Origin: Cryomorphaceae bacterium BACL29 MAG-121220-bin8
GTDB lineage: Bacteria; Bacteroidota; Bacteroidia; Flavobacteriales; Flavobacteriaceae
Length of the DNA stretch: 36,272 nucleotides
Direction: 5' to 3'
NCBI GenBank assembly: GCA_905182765.1
Contig: CAJJCV010000014.1
Location: 1-36,272, forward strand
The position numbers and the translations under genes were made by a program. Below the pieces are notes generated by a model, which saw only the letters and a program-made list of their open reading frames with translations, ran no database searches and was not told the origin of the DNA. Of this stretch, positions 15,867 to 23,541 are shown one piece after another; the first letter of the stretch is position 1, and every line of letters starts with the position of its first letter.

Positions 15867-18275
15867 ATGGAAAACAACATTGATCTTAATAAAGAAATTT
15901 CTTTTGAAACTTTTAAAAAACAGGTTTTAGATGATTACAGAATAATAGTCACAAGCAGGGAAGCTAGTCTACTTGGAAGAAGAGAGGTTTTGAGCGGAAA
16001 AGCAAAGTTTGGTATTTTTGGAGATGGAAAAGAACTGCCCCAAATTGCGCTTGCAAAAGTTTTTCAAAATGGTGATTTTAGATCAGGTTATTATAGAGAT
16101 CAAACATTTATGATGGCCATAGATGAATTGAATGTTAAACAGCTTTTTTCAGGTTTATATGCAAACACAGACATAAATGAAGAACCAATGTCTGCTGGAC
16201 GTCAGATGGGAGCACATTTCAATACTCCCCTTTTAAATACTGACGGTTCGTGGAAAAAATTAATTAATCTTAAGAATTCTAGTTCTGATGTTTCATGTAC
16301 AGGTTCGCAAATGCCAAGATTACTTGGATTAGCTCAGGCTTCAAAATTATATAGAAATTTAGATTTTAAAAATTCAGAAAATTTTTCAATTAATGGTAAT
16401 GAAATTGCTTGGGGAACAATAGGTAACGCAAGTACAAGTGAAGGTGTTTTTTTTGAAGTATTAAATGCAGCTGGAGTCCATCAAGTTCCTATGGTAATTA
16501 GTATTTGGGATGATTCATATGGTATTTCTGTTGAAAACAAAGATCAAACAATAAAAGAAGATATTTCTGAAGCTCTTTCTGGTTTCAAAAGAACATCATC
16601 AAAAAAAGGTTTTGAAATACTTACTGTTAATGGTTGGGATTATCCTAATCTAATTAATACGTATCAAAAAGCAAGTGATATTGCTAGAGTTGAACATGTT
16701 CCTGTGATAGTACATGTAAAAGAGCTTACACAACCCCTAGGTCATTCATCATCTGGATCACATGAAAGATATAAAACTAAAGAAAGATTAGAATGGGAAA
16801 AAATTAATGATTGTAATGTCAAAATGAGACAATGGATTATTGACAATAGTATTTCAAATAATGATGAACTAAATATAATAGAATCTAAATGTAAGGATTA
16901 TGTAAGAATTTCTAAAAAGGATGCATGGGAAACTTATATAAATCCTATACTTAAAATTAGAGATGAATATATTCAAATTTTAGATGTTCTTTTTAAAAAA
17001 TATAAAGATTATGATTTAGATATTTCTATTTCAGAGCTTTCAAGAATAAAAGAACCAAACAAAAAAGATATTCTGTCTAATGCGAGAAAAGTATTAAGAG
17101 TATTGTTGAATGAAAACTCATTTGAGTTAAATGCGCTTAAGAATTGGGTTAATAAATTCTCATCTAAGCAAAGTAAGACATACAGTTCTATGCTTTATAA
17201 TGAATCCGATACTAACTATAAAAGTGTTAAAAAAGTTGATCCAATTTATGATTTTAACAACAAGAAAGTAGATGGAAGGATTATAATTAGAAACAATTTC
17301 GACAGTTTATTATCCAAATATGATAATCTAATTATTTTTGGTGAAGATTCAGGAAAAATTGGTGATGTTAATCAAGGTTTAGAGGGGTTACAGGATATTT
17401 ATGGAGTTGACAGAGTTTCTGACAGAGGAATTAGAGAAGCTTCCATAATTGGAGAAGGTATAGGTTTAGCCTTAAGAGGATTTAGACCAATCGCTGAAAT
17501 TCAGTACTTAGATTATTTACTATATGCATTGCAAATCCTAAGTGATGATCTTGCTACTCTTCATTATAGAACTTTTGGAAGACAAATTGCGCCTTTAATA
17601 ATTAGAACAAGGGGGCACAGACTTGAGGGTATATGGCATTCAGGTTCTCCTATGGGAGCTTTATTATCAACATTGAGAGGAATTAATATACTTGTTCCAA
17701 GAAATATGGTTCAAGCTAGTGGAATGTATAATTCTCTATTACAATGTCAAGAACCAGCTGTAATTATTGAATCTTTAAATGGATATCGTCTAAAAGAAAA
17801 TCAACCAAATAATTTATCCGAATTTACTGTTTTGATTGGTGAATCTGAAAAAATTAAGAATGGTGACCAAATTACAATAGTTTCGTATGGATCTACACTA
17901 AGGTTAGTAGAAAAAGCTTCTGATGAATTAGATAATTTAGGAGTTAGTTGTGAAATTATTGATATTCAATCGCTAATTCCATTTGATAATTCCAATTTGA
18001 TTATTGAAAGTTTAAAGAAGACTAATAAGTTACTTATTATTGATGAAGATCTACCCGGTGGAGCATCATCATATATTTTACAAAAAGTTATTCAAGAACG
18101 TGATGGTTTTCAGTATTTAGATTCTACTCCATTGACACTTACTTCGAAAGCTCATAGGCCAGCTTACGGTACAGATGGTGATTACTTTTCTAAACCATCT
18201 ATAGATGATATTATTGAAACTGCATATGCAATAATGAACGAATACGATCCAATTAACTACCCGAGTATAATTTAA
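15867..18275 (+). CDS. Fused E1 alpha-beta thiamine-diphosphate 2-oxo acid dehydrogenase
   Basis: An 802-residue fusion of the alpha and beta subunits of an E1 component, most likely for branched-chain 2-oxo acids. The alpha half (1-390) has YYRDQT (residues 76-81), GRQMGAHF (111-118) and the ThDP region GTIGNASTSEGVFFEVLNAA. The classical GDG...NN motif here reads GNA (186-188) and DD (215-216). The beta half (about 450-802) has IIFGEDSGKIGDVNQGL, DRGIREASIIGEGIGLALRG, the dimer and cofactor stretch EIQYLDYLLYALQ, and RGHRLEGIWHSGSPMG. It would decarboxylate the 2-oxo acid and acylate a lipoyl E2 subunit; no E2 or E3 gene is in the window. Pyruvate or acetoin E1 are alternatives. Its stop and the holA stop share TTAA. 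Confidence 0.85.
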   Translation: MENNIDLNKEISFETFKKQVLDDYRIIVTSREASLLGRREVLSGKAKFGIFGDGKELPQIALAKVFQNGDFRSGYYRDQTFMMAIDELNVKQLFSGLYANTDINEEPMSAGRQMGAHFNTPLLNTDGSWKKLINLKNSSSDVSCTGSQMPRLLGLAQASKLYRNLDFKNSENFSINGNEIAWGTIGNASTSEGVFFEVLNAAGVHQVPMVISIWDDSYGISVENKDQTIKEDISEALSGFKRTSSKKGFEILTVNGWDYPNLINTYQKASDIARVEHVPVIVHVKELTQPLGHSSSGSHERYKTKERLEWEKINDCNVKMRQWIIDNSISNNDELNIIESKCKDYVRISKKDAWETYINPILKIRDEYIQILDVLFKKYKDYDLDISISELSRIKEPNKKDILSNARKVLRVLLNENSFELNALKNWVNKFSSKQSKTYSSMLYNESDTNYKSVKKVDPIYDFNNKKVDGRIIIRNNFDSLLSKYDNLIIFGEDSGKIGDVNQGLEGLQDIYGVDRVSDRGIREASIIGEGIGLALRGFRPIAEIQYLDYLLYALQILSDDLATLHYRTFGRQIAPLIIRTRGHRLEGIWHSGSPMGALLSTLRGINILVPRNMVQASGMYNSLLQCQEPAVIIESLNGYRLKENQPNNLSEFTVLIGESEKIKNGDQITIVSYGSTLRLVEKASDELDNLGVSCEIIDIQSLIPFDNSNLIIESLKKTNKLLIIDEDLPGGASSYILQKVIQERDGFQYLDSTPLTLTSKAHRPAYGTDGDYFSKPSIDDIIETAYAIMNEYDPINYPSII

Positions 18276-19282
18276 TTCATTATTTGAACGATTAATTGAT
18301 TAAGAGTGTTTTCTTGTGAATTATTGCTAACGCCAAATCCTTTTGATTTTAAATCAACATTTTTTATCAGAGTAATTATAGAAGATATTTTCTTCATTGG
18401 GTAAATTTTTGAAGCTCTATGATAATCTTTAACAAAAAATTTATTTATTCCAAGTGTTGAAGCAACATTGATTTCAGATTTATTATTTAAACTGTGAAAT
18501 TGAAATAATTGAATAAAGTAATTAAATAAAGAGCTTAATACTACTTGAGTCGGATAACTTTTAACATTACTGGAAAAATAATCTCCAATAACTAAAGCTT
18601 TACTAATATTACCTAAACCAATTGCATTTCTTAACTCAAATATATTAAAATCCTTACTGATTCCGATGTTTTTTTCAATTAGCTTAGGGGTGATGTTATT
18701 GTTTTCAGGATTTAATAACTTCAGCTTATTAAGCTGATTATTTATCATTTTCAAATCATTGCCTAAAAATTCAACAAGCATTTGATTTGCTTTAATATCA
18801 ATTGTATAATTATCTTCTTTTAGTTTATTTGTAATCCAGCTTGAAACCTGATTGTCATAGGGTTTTTTAGAATTTAAGATTAAACCAAACTTCTGAATTG
18901 CTTTATATATTTTCTTTCGTTTATCTAAACTTTTATATTTATAATTAATTACTAAAATTGTTGAATGCATAGGATTTAACATATAATTTAATAAACCATC
19001 AATTTTTGATGATAAATCCTGAGCTTCTTTAATTATTACTAATTGAAATTTCGACATCATAGGGAATCTTTTAGATACAGAGATGATCTCATCTATATTG
19101 GTGTCTTTTCCATAAAGAACTGTTTGATTAAAGCTTTTCTCCTCTTCATTTAGAACCTTATTCACTAATAAATCATTAATCAAATCTATGTAATACGCTT
19201 CTTCACCCATTAAAAAATAAATAGGACTAAAAACTTTATTATTTATTTTTGAAACAATACTATTAATTTCTTGTAAATTCAT
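18272..19282 (-). CDS. holA: DNA polymerase III delta subunit
   Basis: The clamp-loader subunit that opens the sliding clamp, 336 residues, the usual length. Domain order fits HolA: an N-terminal AAA+-like domain starting with SPIYFLMGEEAYYIDLI and the KRFPMMSKFQLVIIKEAQDL segment, then the helical lid (VSSWITNKLKEDNYTI, LVEFLGNDLKMINNQLNKL), then a C-terminal collar domain with VLSSLFNYFIQLFQF. No functional P-loop is expected in delta. The start codon lies only 10 bases from the start of the divergent nuclease-like gene, so its promoter must lie inside that gene's 5' end; I saw no good -7 box there. Confidence 0.9.
   Translation of the reverse strand: MNLQEINSIVSKINNKVFSPIYFLMGEEAYYIDLINDLLVNKVLNEEEKSFNQTVLYGKDTNIDEIISVSKRFPMMSKFQLVIIKEAQDLSSKIDGLLNYMLNPMHSTILVINYKYKSLDKRKKIYKAIQKFGLILNSKKPYDNQVSSWITNKLKEDNYTIDIKANQMLVEFLGNDLKMINNQLNKLKLLNPENNNITPKLIEKNIGISKDFNIFELRNAIGLGNISKALVIGDYFSSNVKSYPTQVVLSSLFNYFIQLFQFHSLNNKSEINVASTLGINKFFVKDYHRASKIYPMKKISSIITLIKNVDLKSKGFGVSNNSQENTLNQLIVQIMN
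19244..19251 (+). promoter_or_regulatory. Possible promoter of the HSDR_N-like gene, inside holA (TAttTTTG)
   Basis: Exact TAnnTTTG match within the holA coding region, 41 bases before the ATG at 19293. The two divergent starts are so close that an internal promoter is needed. AT-rich coding DNA makes chance matches possible. Confidence 0.35.
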
Positions 19283-19292
19283 TTTTTTGAAT

Positions 19293-19730
19293 ATGATAAA
19301 ATTAAATTATCCAGACTTTGAATTTAAGTTAAAAAAAATTGAAAATAAAACTTTTATTTTTGATTTTATAAGAAAAAAATACATTTTCTTAACACCAGAG
19401 GAATGGGTAAGACAACATGTTTTAAATTTTTTAATTATTAAGAAGATTCCATTAACACATATTGCAATTGAAAAAAATTTTTTAGTAAATAATTTAAATA
19501 AAAGATTTGATATTGTAATTTACAACAGTAAAGGTGACGTGAAAATGCTTATTGAATGTAAATCACCCTCTGTAAAATTAACTCAAAACGTATTTGATCA
19601 AATATCAGTCTATAATATGAAGCTAAATTCAAAATTTTGTATGATTACAAATGGATTAGATCATTTATATTTTAAAATCGATAAATTATCTAAAAAATAT
19701 ACTTTTGTAAAAGATTTTCCATTAACATGA
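19293..19730 (+). CDS. Orphan HsdR N-terminal-like PD-(D/E)XK protein
   Basis: A 145-residue protein resembling the type I restriction enzyme R subunit N-terminal (HSDR_N) domain standing alone. The frame can open at TTG 19287, but the ATG at 19293 is preferred. The nuclease-like core is visible: EEWVRQHVLNFLI (37-49), an upstream Glu in IAIEKNF (Glu60), RFDIVIYN (Asp73), LIECKSP (Glu88 and Lys90, the E-X-K) and FDQISVYN with Gln103. This is the residue set of a PD-(D/E)XK fold, so metal-dependent DNA cleavage is possible. No methylase, specificity subunit or motor is nearby, so it is not a restriction system. I recall this neighbourhood next to holA in other Flavobacteriia. Its stop overlaps the next start as ATGA, implying translational coupling. 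Confidence 0.8.
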   Translation: MIKLNYPDFEFKLKKIENKTFIFDFIRKKYIFLTPEEWVRQHVLNFLIIKKIPLTHIAIEKNFLVNNLNKRFDIVIYNSKGDVKMLIECKSPSVKLTQNVFDQISVYNMKLNSKFCMITNGLDHLYFKIDKLSKKYTFVKDFPLT

Positions 19731-20752
19731 AAATAGCTATTGTAATTCTTAACTGGAACGGTTTAAAGCATTTAAAAGAATTTTTACCAAGTGTTGTTAA
19801 ATATTCTAATAAAAATCCAATTTACATTATAGATAATAGTTCAACAGACAATTCGGTCGAGTTTTTAAGACAAACTTTCCCTGAAATTAATTTAATAATA
19901 AATTCAAATAATTTTGGATATGCAAAGGGTTATAATGAAGGTTTAAAAAAAATAACAGAAGAAGTTTATTGTTTATTAAACAATGATGTTGAAGTAACGA
20001 AAGGATGGCTCGACTCTATAATAGAAGAATTTAAAAACAATGAATCTGTTGTTGTTGCTCAGCCTAAAATTTTAGACTACAAAGATAAAAGTAAGTTTGA
20101 ATATGCAGGAGCTGCAGGTGGTTTTATAGATTATTTTGGATATCCTTATTGTAGAGGAAGAATTTTTAATACTATAGAAAAAGACACTGGTCAATATGAT
20201 CAAGATATTGATATTTTTTGGGCATCAGGCGCTTGTTTTTTTATTAGGAAAAAAACCTTTGAAATGTTAAATGGGTTTGATGAAAATTTCGTTAATCATA
20301 TGGAGGAAATTGATTTATGTTGGAGACTTGCAAATTTAAATTTAGATCTTAAAAAAAGATTTATCTACAAAAGTGTAATTTATCATTATGGAGGGGGATC
20401 TTTAGATTATAAGAATCCAAAAAAACTTTTTTATAATATACGGAATCAAAGATGGATGATATTAAAAAACATGAATGTGTTTTATGGAAAATCGCTCACT
20501 TTGTTTTTGATTCAGATTATAAATTTTTTACTTCTTTTTAAATATCTATTTAACGCAAAAATTAAATATTTTGTAGAAATCTTAAAGGCAATATTCTCAA
20601 ATTCAATTACAGTCAACGGATATAAAATTAATATTGCAAGAAAATACGAGAAATTAAGATCAAATAAAATCAAATCAAAACATTATAATATTACATCAAT
20701 CTTTTATCATTATTTTTTAAAGGCAGAAAAAAAATTTTCAGATTTAACTTAA
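19727..20752 (+). CDS. Family 2 glycosyltransferase, rhamnosyltransferase-like
   Basis: A 341-residue inverting GT-A glycosyltransferase. Motifs: IVILNWNG at the N-terminus, the nucleotide-binding IIDNSSTDNS (Asp36), LLNNDVEV (85-90, NND replacing DXD) and HMEEIDLCWRL near residue 190, which carries the catalytic base region. FWASGACFFIRK and YHYGGGSL are typical of WbbL/RfbF-like rhamnosyltransferases. A hydrophobic segment near residues 252-275 (LTLFLIQIINFLLLFKYLF) suggests membrane attachment. The sugar donor and acceptor are unknown; cell-surface polysaccharide is the likely target. It overlaps the preceding nuclease-like gene by four bases. Confidence 0.9.
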   Translation: MKIAIVILNWNGLKHLKEFLPSVVKYSNKNPIYIIDNSSTDNSVEFLRQTFPEINLIINSNNFGYAKGYNEGLKKITEEVYCLLNNDVEVTKGWLDSIIEEFKNNESVVVAQPKILDYKDKSKFEYAGAAGGFIDYFGYPYCRGRIFNTIEKDTGQYDQDIDIFWASGACFFIRKKTFEMLNGFDENFVNHMEEIDLCWRLANLNLDLKKRFIYKSVIYHYGGGSLDYKNPKKLFYNIRNQRWMILKNMNVFYGKSLTLFLIQIINFLLLFKYLFNAKIKYFVEILKAIFSNSITVNGYKINIARKYEKLRSNKIKSKHYNITSIFYHYFLKAEKKFSDLT

Positions 20753-20780
20753 CTTTAATTTTTTGTGTAATTTTTTTATT

Positions 20781-20788
20781 TAAATTTG
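20781..20788 (+). promoter_or_regulatory. Putative ompA-family promoter -7 box (TAaaTTTG)
   Basis: Exact TAnnTTTG match, 17 bases before the ATG at 20806. A TTTTG lies at 20761-20765, 15 bases upstream, a slightly short -33 spacing. Confidence 0.6.
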
Positions 20789-20805
20789 AATTAAATATAT
20801 TTAAT

Positions 20806-21663
20806 ATGAAAAAACTAATACTAACAATTTTAACTGTTTCTTTTTTATTCACTTCATGTATTTCTAAAAAAGATTATGCAGCTTTAGAATCAACTAATAA
20901 ACAAAATAAAGATTTACTTAATTCAGCAACATTAAAACTTAATGCTTGTATTGAAGATAAGTCTAATTCTGAAGCTAGTTTGAGAACTTTAAAAGATCAG
21001 GTTGCTTTTTTAAAAGCAAACAATCAAGATCTTATAAACAACATGGGTAATTTAACTACTCTATCTCAAAAGGGTGCGGAAAATCTTGAAAAATCTCTTG
21101 AAAGTATGAAGGAGAAAGATTTAACAATTAACACAATGAGAGATGCTGTAACTAGAAGAGATTCAGTAACACTAGCATTGGTTACAAGTTTAAAAGGAAC
21201 ATTCATTGATATTAATGATAAAGATATTGAAGTAAATGTCGAAAAAGGTGTAGTATTTATTTCAATTTCTGACAAATTATTGTTTAATAGTGGAAGTTAT
21301 ATTGTGTCTGAAAGAGCCAAAGAAGTATTAGGTAAAGTTGCCAAAGTAGTTTTGGATAAACCTGAAATTGAATTCTTAGTTGAAGGACATACGGACGATC
21401 AATCAATTCAAAATGAAGTGTTGTTAGACAATTGGGATTTAAGTGTTAAAAGAGCTACGTCTGTTGTCAGAGTATTGCAAAATGATTTTGGTGTTCAGCC
21501 TGAAAGAATGACTGCTGCTGGAAGAAGTTTTTATGTTCCTGTTGCAGATAATGATACAGCTGAAAATAGATCTAAAAATAGAAGAACTAGAATTGTTGTT
21601 CTTCCTAAGCTTGATCAGTTTTATGATTTAATTGAACAAGGAATGCAAGGAGGAGCAAATTAA
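20806..21663 (+). CDS. OmpA-family peptidoglycan-binding lipoprotein
   Basis: A 285-residue outer-membrane lipoprotein. The signal MKKLILTILTVSFLFTSC gives a lipidated Cys18. Residues about 25-125 are a helical, heptad-like coiled-coil region (KDLLNSATLKLNACIED, NLEKSLESMKEKDLTINTM). The C-terminal OmpA domain (about 150-275) includes LLFNSGSYIVSERAKEVL, VEGHTDDQS, the peptidoglycan-contact NWDLSVKRATSVV and ENRSKNRRTRIVV. It likely links the outer membrane to peptidoglycan. It has its own promoter and is closed by a strong terminator, so it is a single-gene unit, probably well expressed. Confidence 0.93.
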   Translation: MKKLILTILTVSFLFTSCISKKDYAALESTNKQNKDLLNSATLKLNACIEDKSNSEASLRTLKDQVAFLKANNQDLINNMGNLTTLSQKGAENLEKSLESMKEKDLTINTMRDAVTRRDSVTLALVTSLKGTFIDINDKDIEVNVEKGVVFISISDKLLFNSGSYIVSERAKEVLGKVAKVVLDKPEIEFLVEGHTDDQSIQNEVLLDNWDLSVKRATSVVRVLQNDFGVQPERMTAAGRSFYVPVADNDTAENRSKNRRTRIVVLPKLDQFYDLIEQGMQGGAN

Positions 21664-21683
21664 TATTTGTAATTTTTAAAAAA

Positions 21684-21702
21684 ACACATTCTTTGAATGT
21701 GT
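21684..21702 (+). terminator. Rho-independent terminator of the OmpA-family gene
   Basis: Perfect 8-bp stem ACACATTC / GAATGTGT with a three-base loop, extended by A:T pairs, followed by a run of T. It begins 21 bases after the stop codon. The 21664-21795 gap holds nothing else beyond the promoter region of the helicase gene. Confidence 0.9.
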
Positions 21703-21769
21703 TTTTTTTTGTAAATGTTACTAAGAATAAATATTTCTTTTTACCAATCAAATACCCAATTAAATAGAC

Positions 21770-21777
21770 GATATTTG
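21770..21777 (+). promoter_or_regulatory. Possible DEAD-box helicase promoter -7 box (GAtaTTTG)
   Basis: One mismatch from TAnnTTTG, followed by CAC, 18 bases before the ATG at 21796 and downstream of the OmpA-gene terminator, where a promoter is required. Confidence 0.4.
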
Positions 21778-21795
21778 CACACTTAATTAAAAAAA

Positions 21796-23541
21796 ATGGG
21801 CAATTTCGAAGATTTAGGTGTAAATAAGGGTTTATTAAAGGCTGTTGAAGAAATGGGATTTACATCTCCTACACCCGTTCAAGAAAAAGCAATACCGTAT
21901 TTACTTAAAGGTAAAAAAGATTTAATTGCACTAGCACAAACTGGAACAGGAAAAACTGCAGCTTTTGGACTACCTTGTATTCAACATGTTGATCCAAAAA
22001 TTAAACATGTTCAGACTATAATCCTTTGTCCAACCCGTGAATTGTGTATACAAATTTCGAAAGATCTTTTAAAATTCGCAAAACATTTAGATTATGTTAA
22101 GATTGTTGCTGTATACGGAGGGACTAGTATTGAAAATCAAATTAAATCAATCAAAAAGGGTGTACAAATTATAGTTGGTACACCTGGAAGAACTAAAGAT
22201 TTAATAAGAAGAAAAGTTTTAAAATTAGATATAGTTAACAAAGTGGTTTTGGATGAGGCAGACGAAATGTTAAGTATGGGGTTTAAGGAAGATTTAAACT
22301 ATATATTAGATACAACTTCAGAAAACAGACAAACAATGTTGTTTTCTGCAACTATGTCCCGAGAAGTTAGATCAATTTCTAAAAAATTCATGAAAGATGC
22401 AGAGGAAATTACTGTAGAAAAATTGAATTCTGGAGCTAAAAATGTTGAACATCATGTGTTTAATGTTAATTCAAGAGATAAATATGACACTTTAAAAAGA
22501 ATTGCTGATTTTAATCCAGATATATATGGAATTGTTTTTTGTAGAACCAGAAGAGAAACCCAGGATATTGCTAATAAGTTCATGAATGACGGATATAATG
22601 CTGACGCTATTCATGGTGAATTATCTCAAGGACAAAGAGATGAAGTAATGTCAAAATTTAGAAATAAATCTTTACAAATATTAATTGCTACAGATGTAGC
22701 TGCACGAGGACTTGATGTAGATAGTTTGACGCATGTAATTAATTACTCACTTCCCGATGATCCTGAAGTATACACACATAGAAGTGGAAGAACCGGAAGA
22801 GCAGGAAAAAGTGGAATTTCAATAGCCATTTCAAATTCAAGAGAAGGCAGGAAATTAAAATCAATCGAAAATAAATCTGAAATTAAATTTATTAGACAAG
22901 AAGTTCCTTCAGGTAAAGAAATTTGTTCCAAACAACTTTTTAAATTAATTGATAAAATCAAAAATGTAAAGGTTGACGAAAAGCAGATTGAACCTTTTTT
23001 ACAAGATATTTATTCTAAACTTGAATCATTGTCAAGAGAAGATTTGATTAAACATTTTGTTTCTTCAGAATTTAATAGATTCTTAGAATATTATACTAAA
23101 AGCAGGGATATTAAGAGTGATAATAGTAGTGATAGAAATTCAAAAGATTTTGAAAGATCTAGTAGACGTTCAAAAGATTTTGAAATACTTTCAGTTAATG
23201 TTGGAAGAAAACAAGGTGTTACACCTATTGAATTAATTTCTTTAGTAAATAGAATAACAAAATCTAATGAAATTGAGATTGGCAGTATAGACATTAGACA
23301 ATCTTATACTATTTTTGAAATTGATAAATCTATAACTAAATCACTTATTAAATCTAGTTCAAAATTAGATTTTAACGGTACTGATTTAAAAGTTAGTGTT
23401 TCAAAAGAAAAAATAGAGAAAAAATATAAAAGAGAAAGGAATGAAGGGAAATCTAAAAATAATAGAGATTTTAAAAGTCAATCCAGATCAAGGTCTAGAA
23501 ATAGATCTGAAAATAGAGGAAAAAGAAAATACAGAGATTAA
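21796..23541 (+). CDS. DEAD-box RNA helicase with DbpA-type RNA-binding domain
   Basis: An ATP-dependent RNA helicase of 581 residues, probably acting in ribosome assembly or RNA turnover. The Q motif GFTSPTPVQEKAIP (21-34), Walker A AQTGTGKT (47-54), PTREL (79-83), TPGR (129-132), DEAD (153-156), SAT (184-186), ATDVAARGLD (298-307) and HRSGRTGRAG (328-337) are all intact. A DbpA/CsdA RNA-binding domain spans about 463-537 (SVNVGRKQGVTPIELI onward). A linker near 437-462 holds two SKDFE copies, and the last 44 residues are rich in Arg, Ser and Lys, an RNA-binding tail. CsdA/DeaD-like assignment is reasonable. Its stop and the pcrA stop share TTAA. Confidence 0.93.
   Translation: MGNFEDLGVNKGLLKAVEEMGFTSPTPVQEKAIPYLLKGKKDLIALAQTGTGKTAAFGLPCIQHVDPKIKHVQTIILCPTRELCIQISKDLLKFAKHLDYVKIVAVYGGTSIENQIKSIKKGVQIIVGTPGRTKDLIRRKVLKLDIVNKVVLDEADEMLSMGFKEDLNYILDTTSENRQTMLFSATMSREVRSISKKFMKDAEEITVEKLNSGAKNVEHHVFNVNSRDKYDTLKRIADFNPDIYGIVFCRTRRETQDIANKFMNDGYNADAIHGELSQGQRDEVMSKFRNKSLQILIATDVAARGLDVDSLTHVINYSLPDDPEVYTHRSGRTGRAGKSGISIAISNSREGRKLKSIENKSEIKFIRQEVPSGKEICSKQLFKLIDKIKNVKVDEKQIEPFLQDIYSKLESLSREDLIKHFVSSEFNRFLEYYTKSRDIKSDNSSDRNSKDFERSSRRSKDFEILSVNVGRKQGVTPIELISLVNRITKSNEIEIGSIDIRQSYTIFEIDKSITKSLIKSSSKLDFNGTDLKVSVSKEKIEKKYKRERNEGKSKNNRDFKSQSRSRSRNRSENRGKRKYRD

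Noticed and set aside
19293-20752. Possible restriction-modification or defence locus
   Set aside because: Only an isolated HSDR_N-like domain is present. There is no methylase, specificity subunit, motor domain, toxin or mobile-element signal nearby, and the flanks are housekeeping genes.
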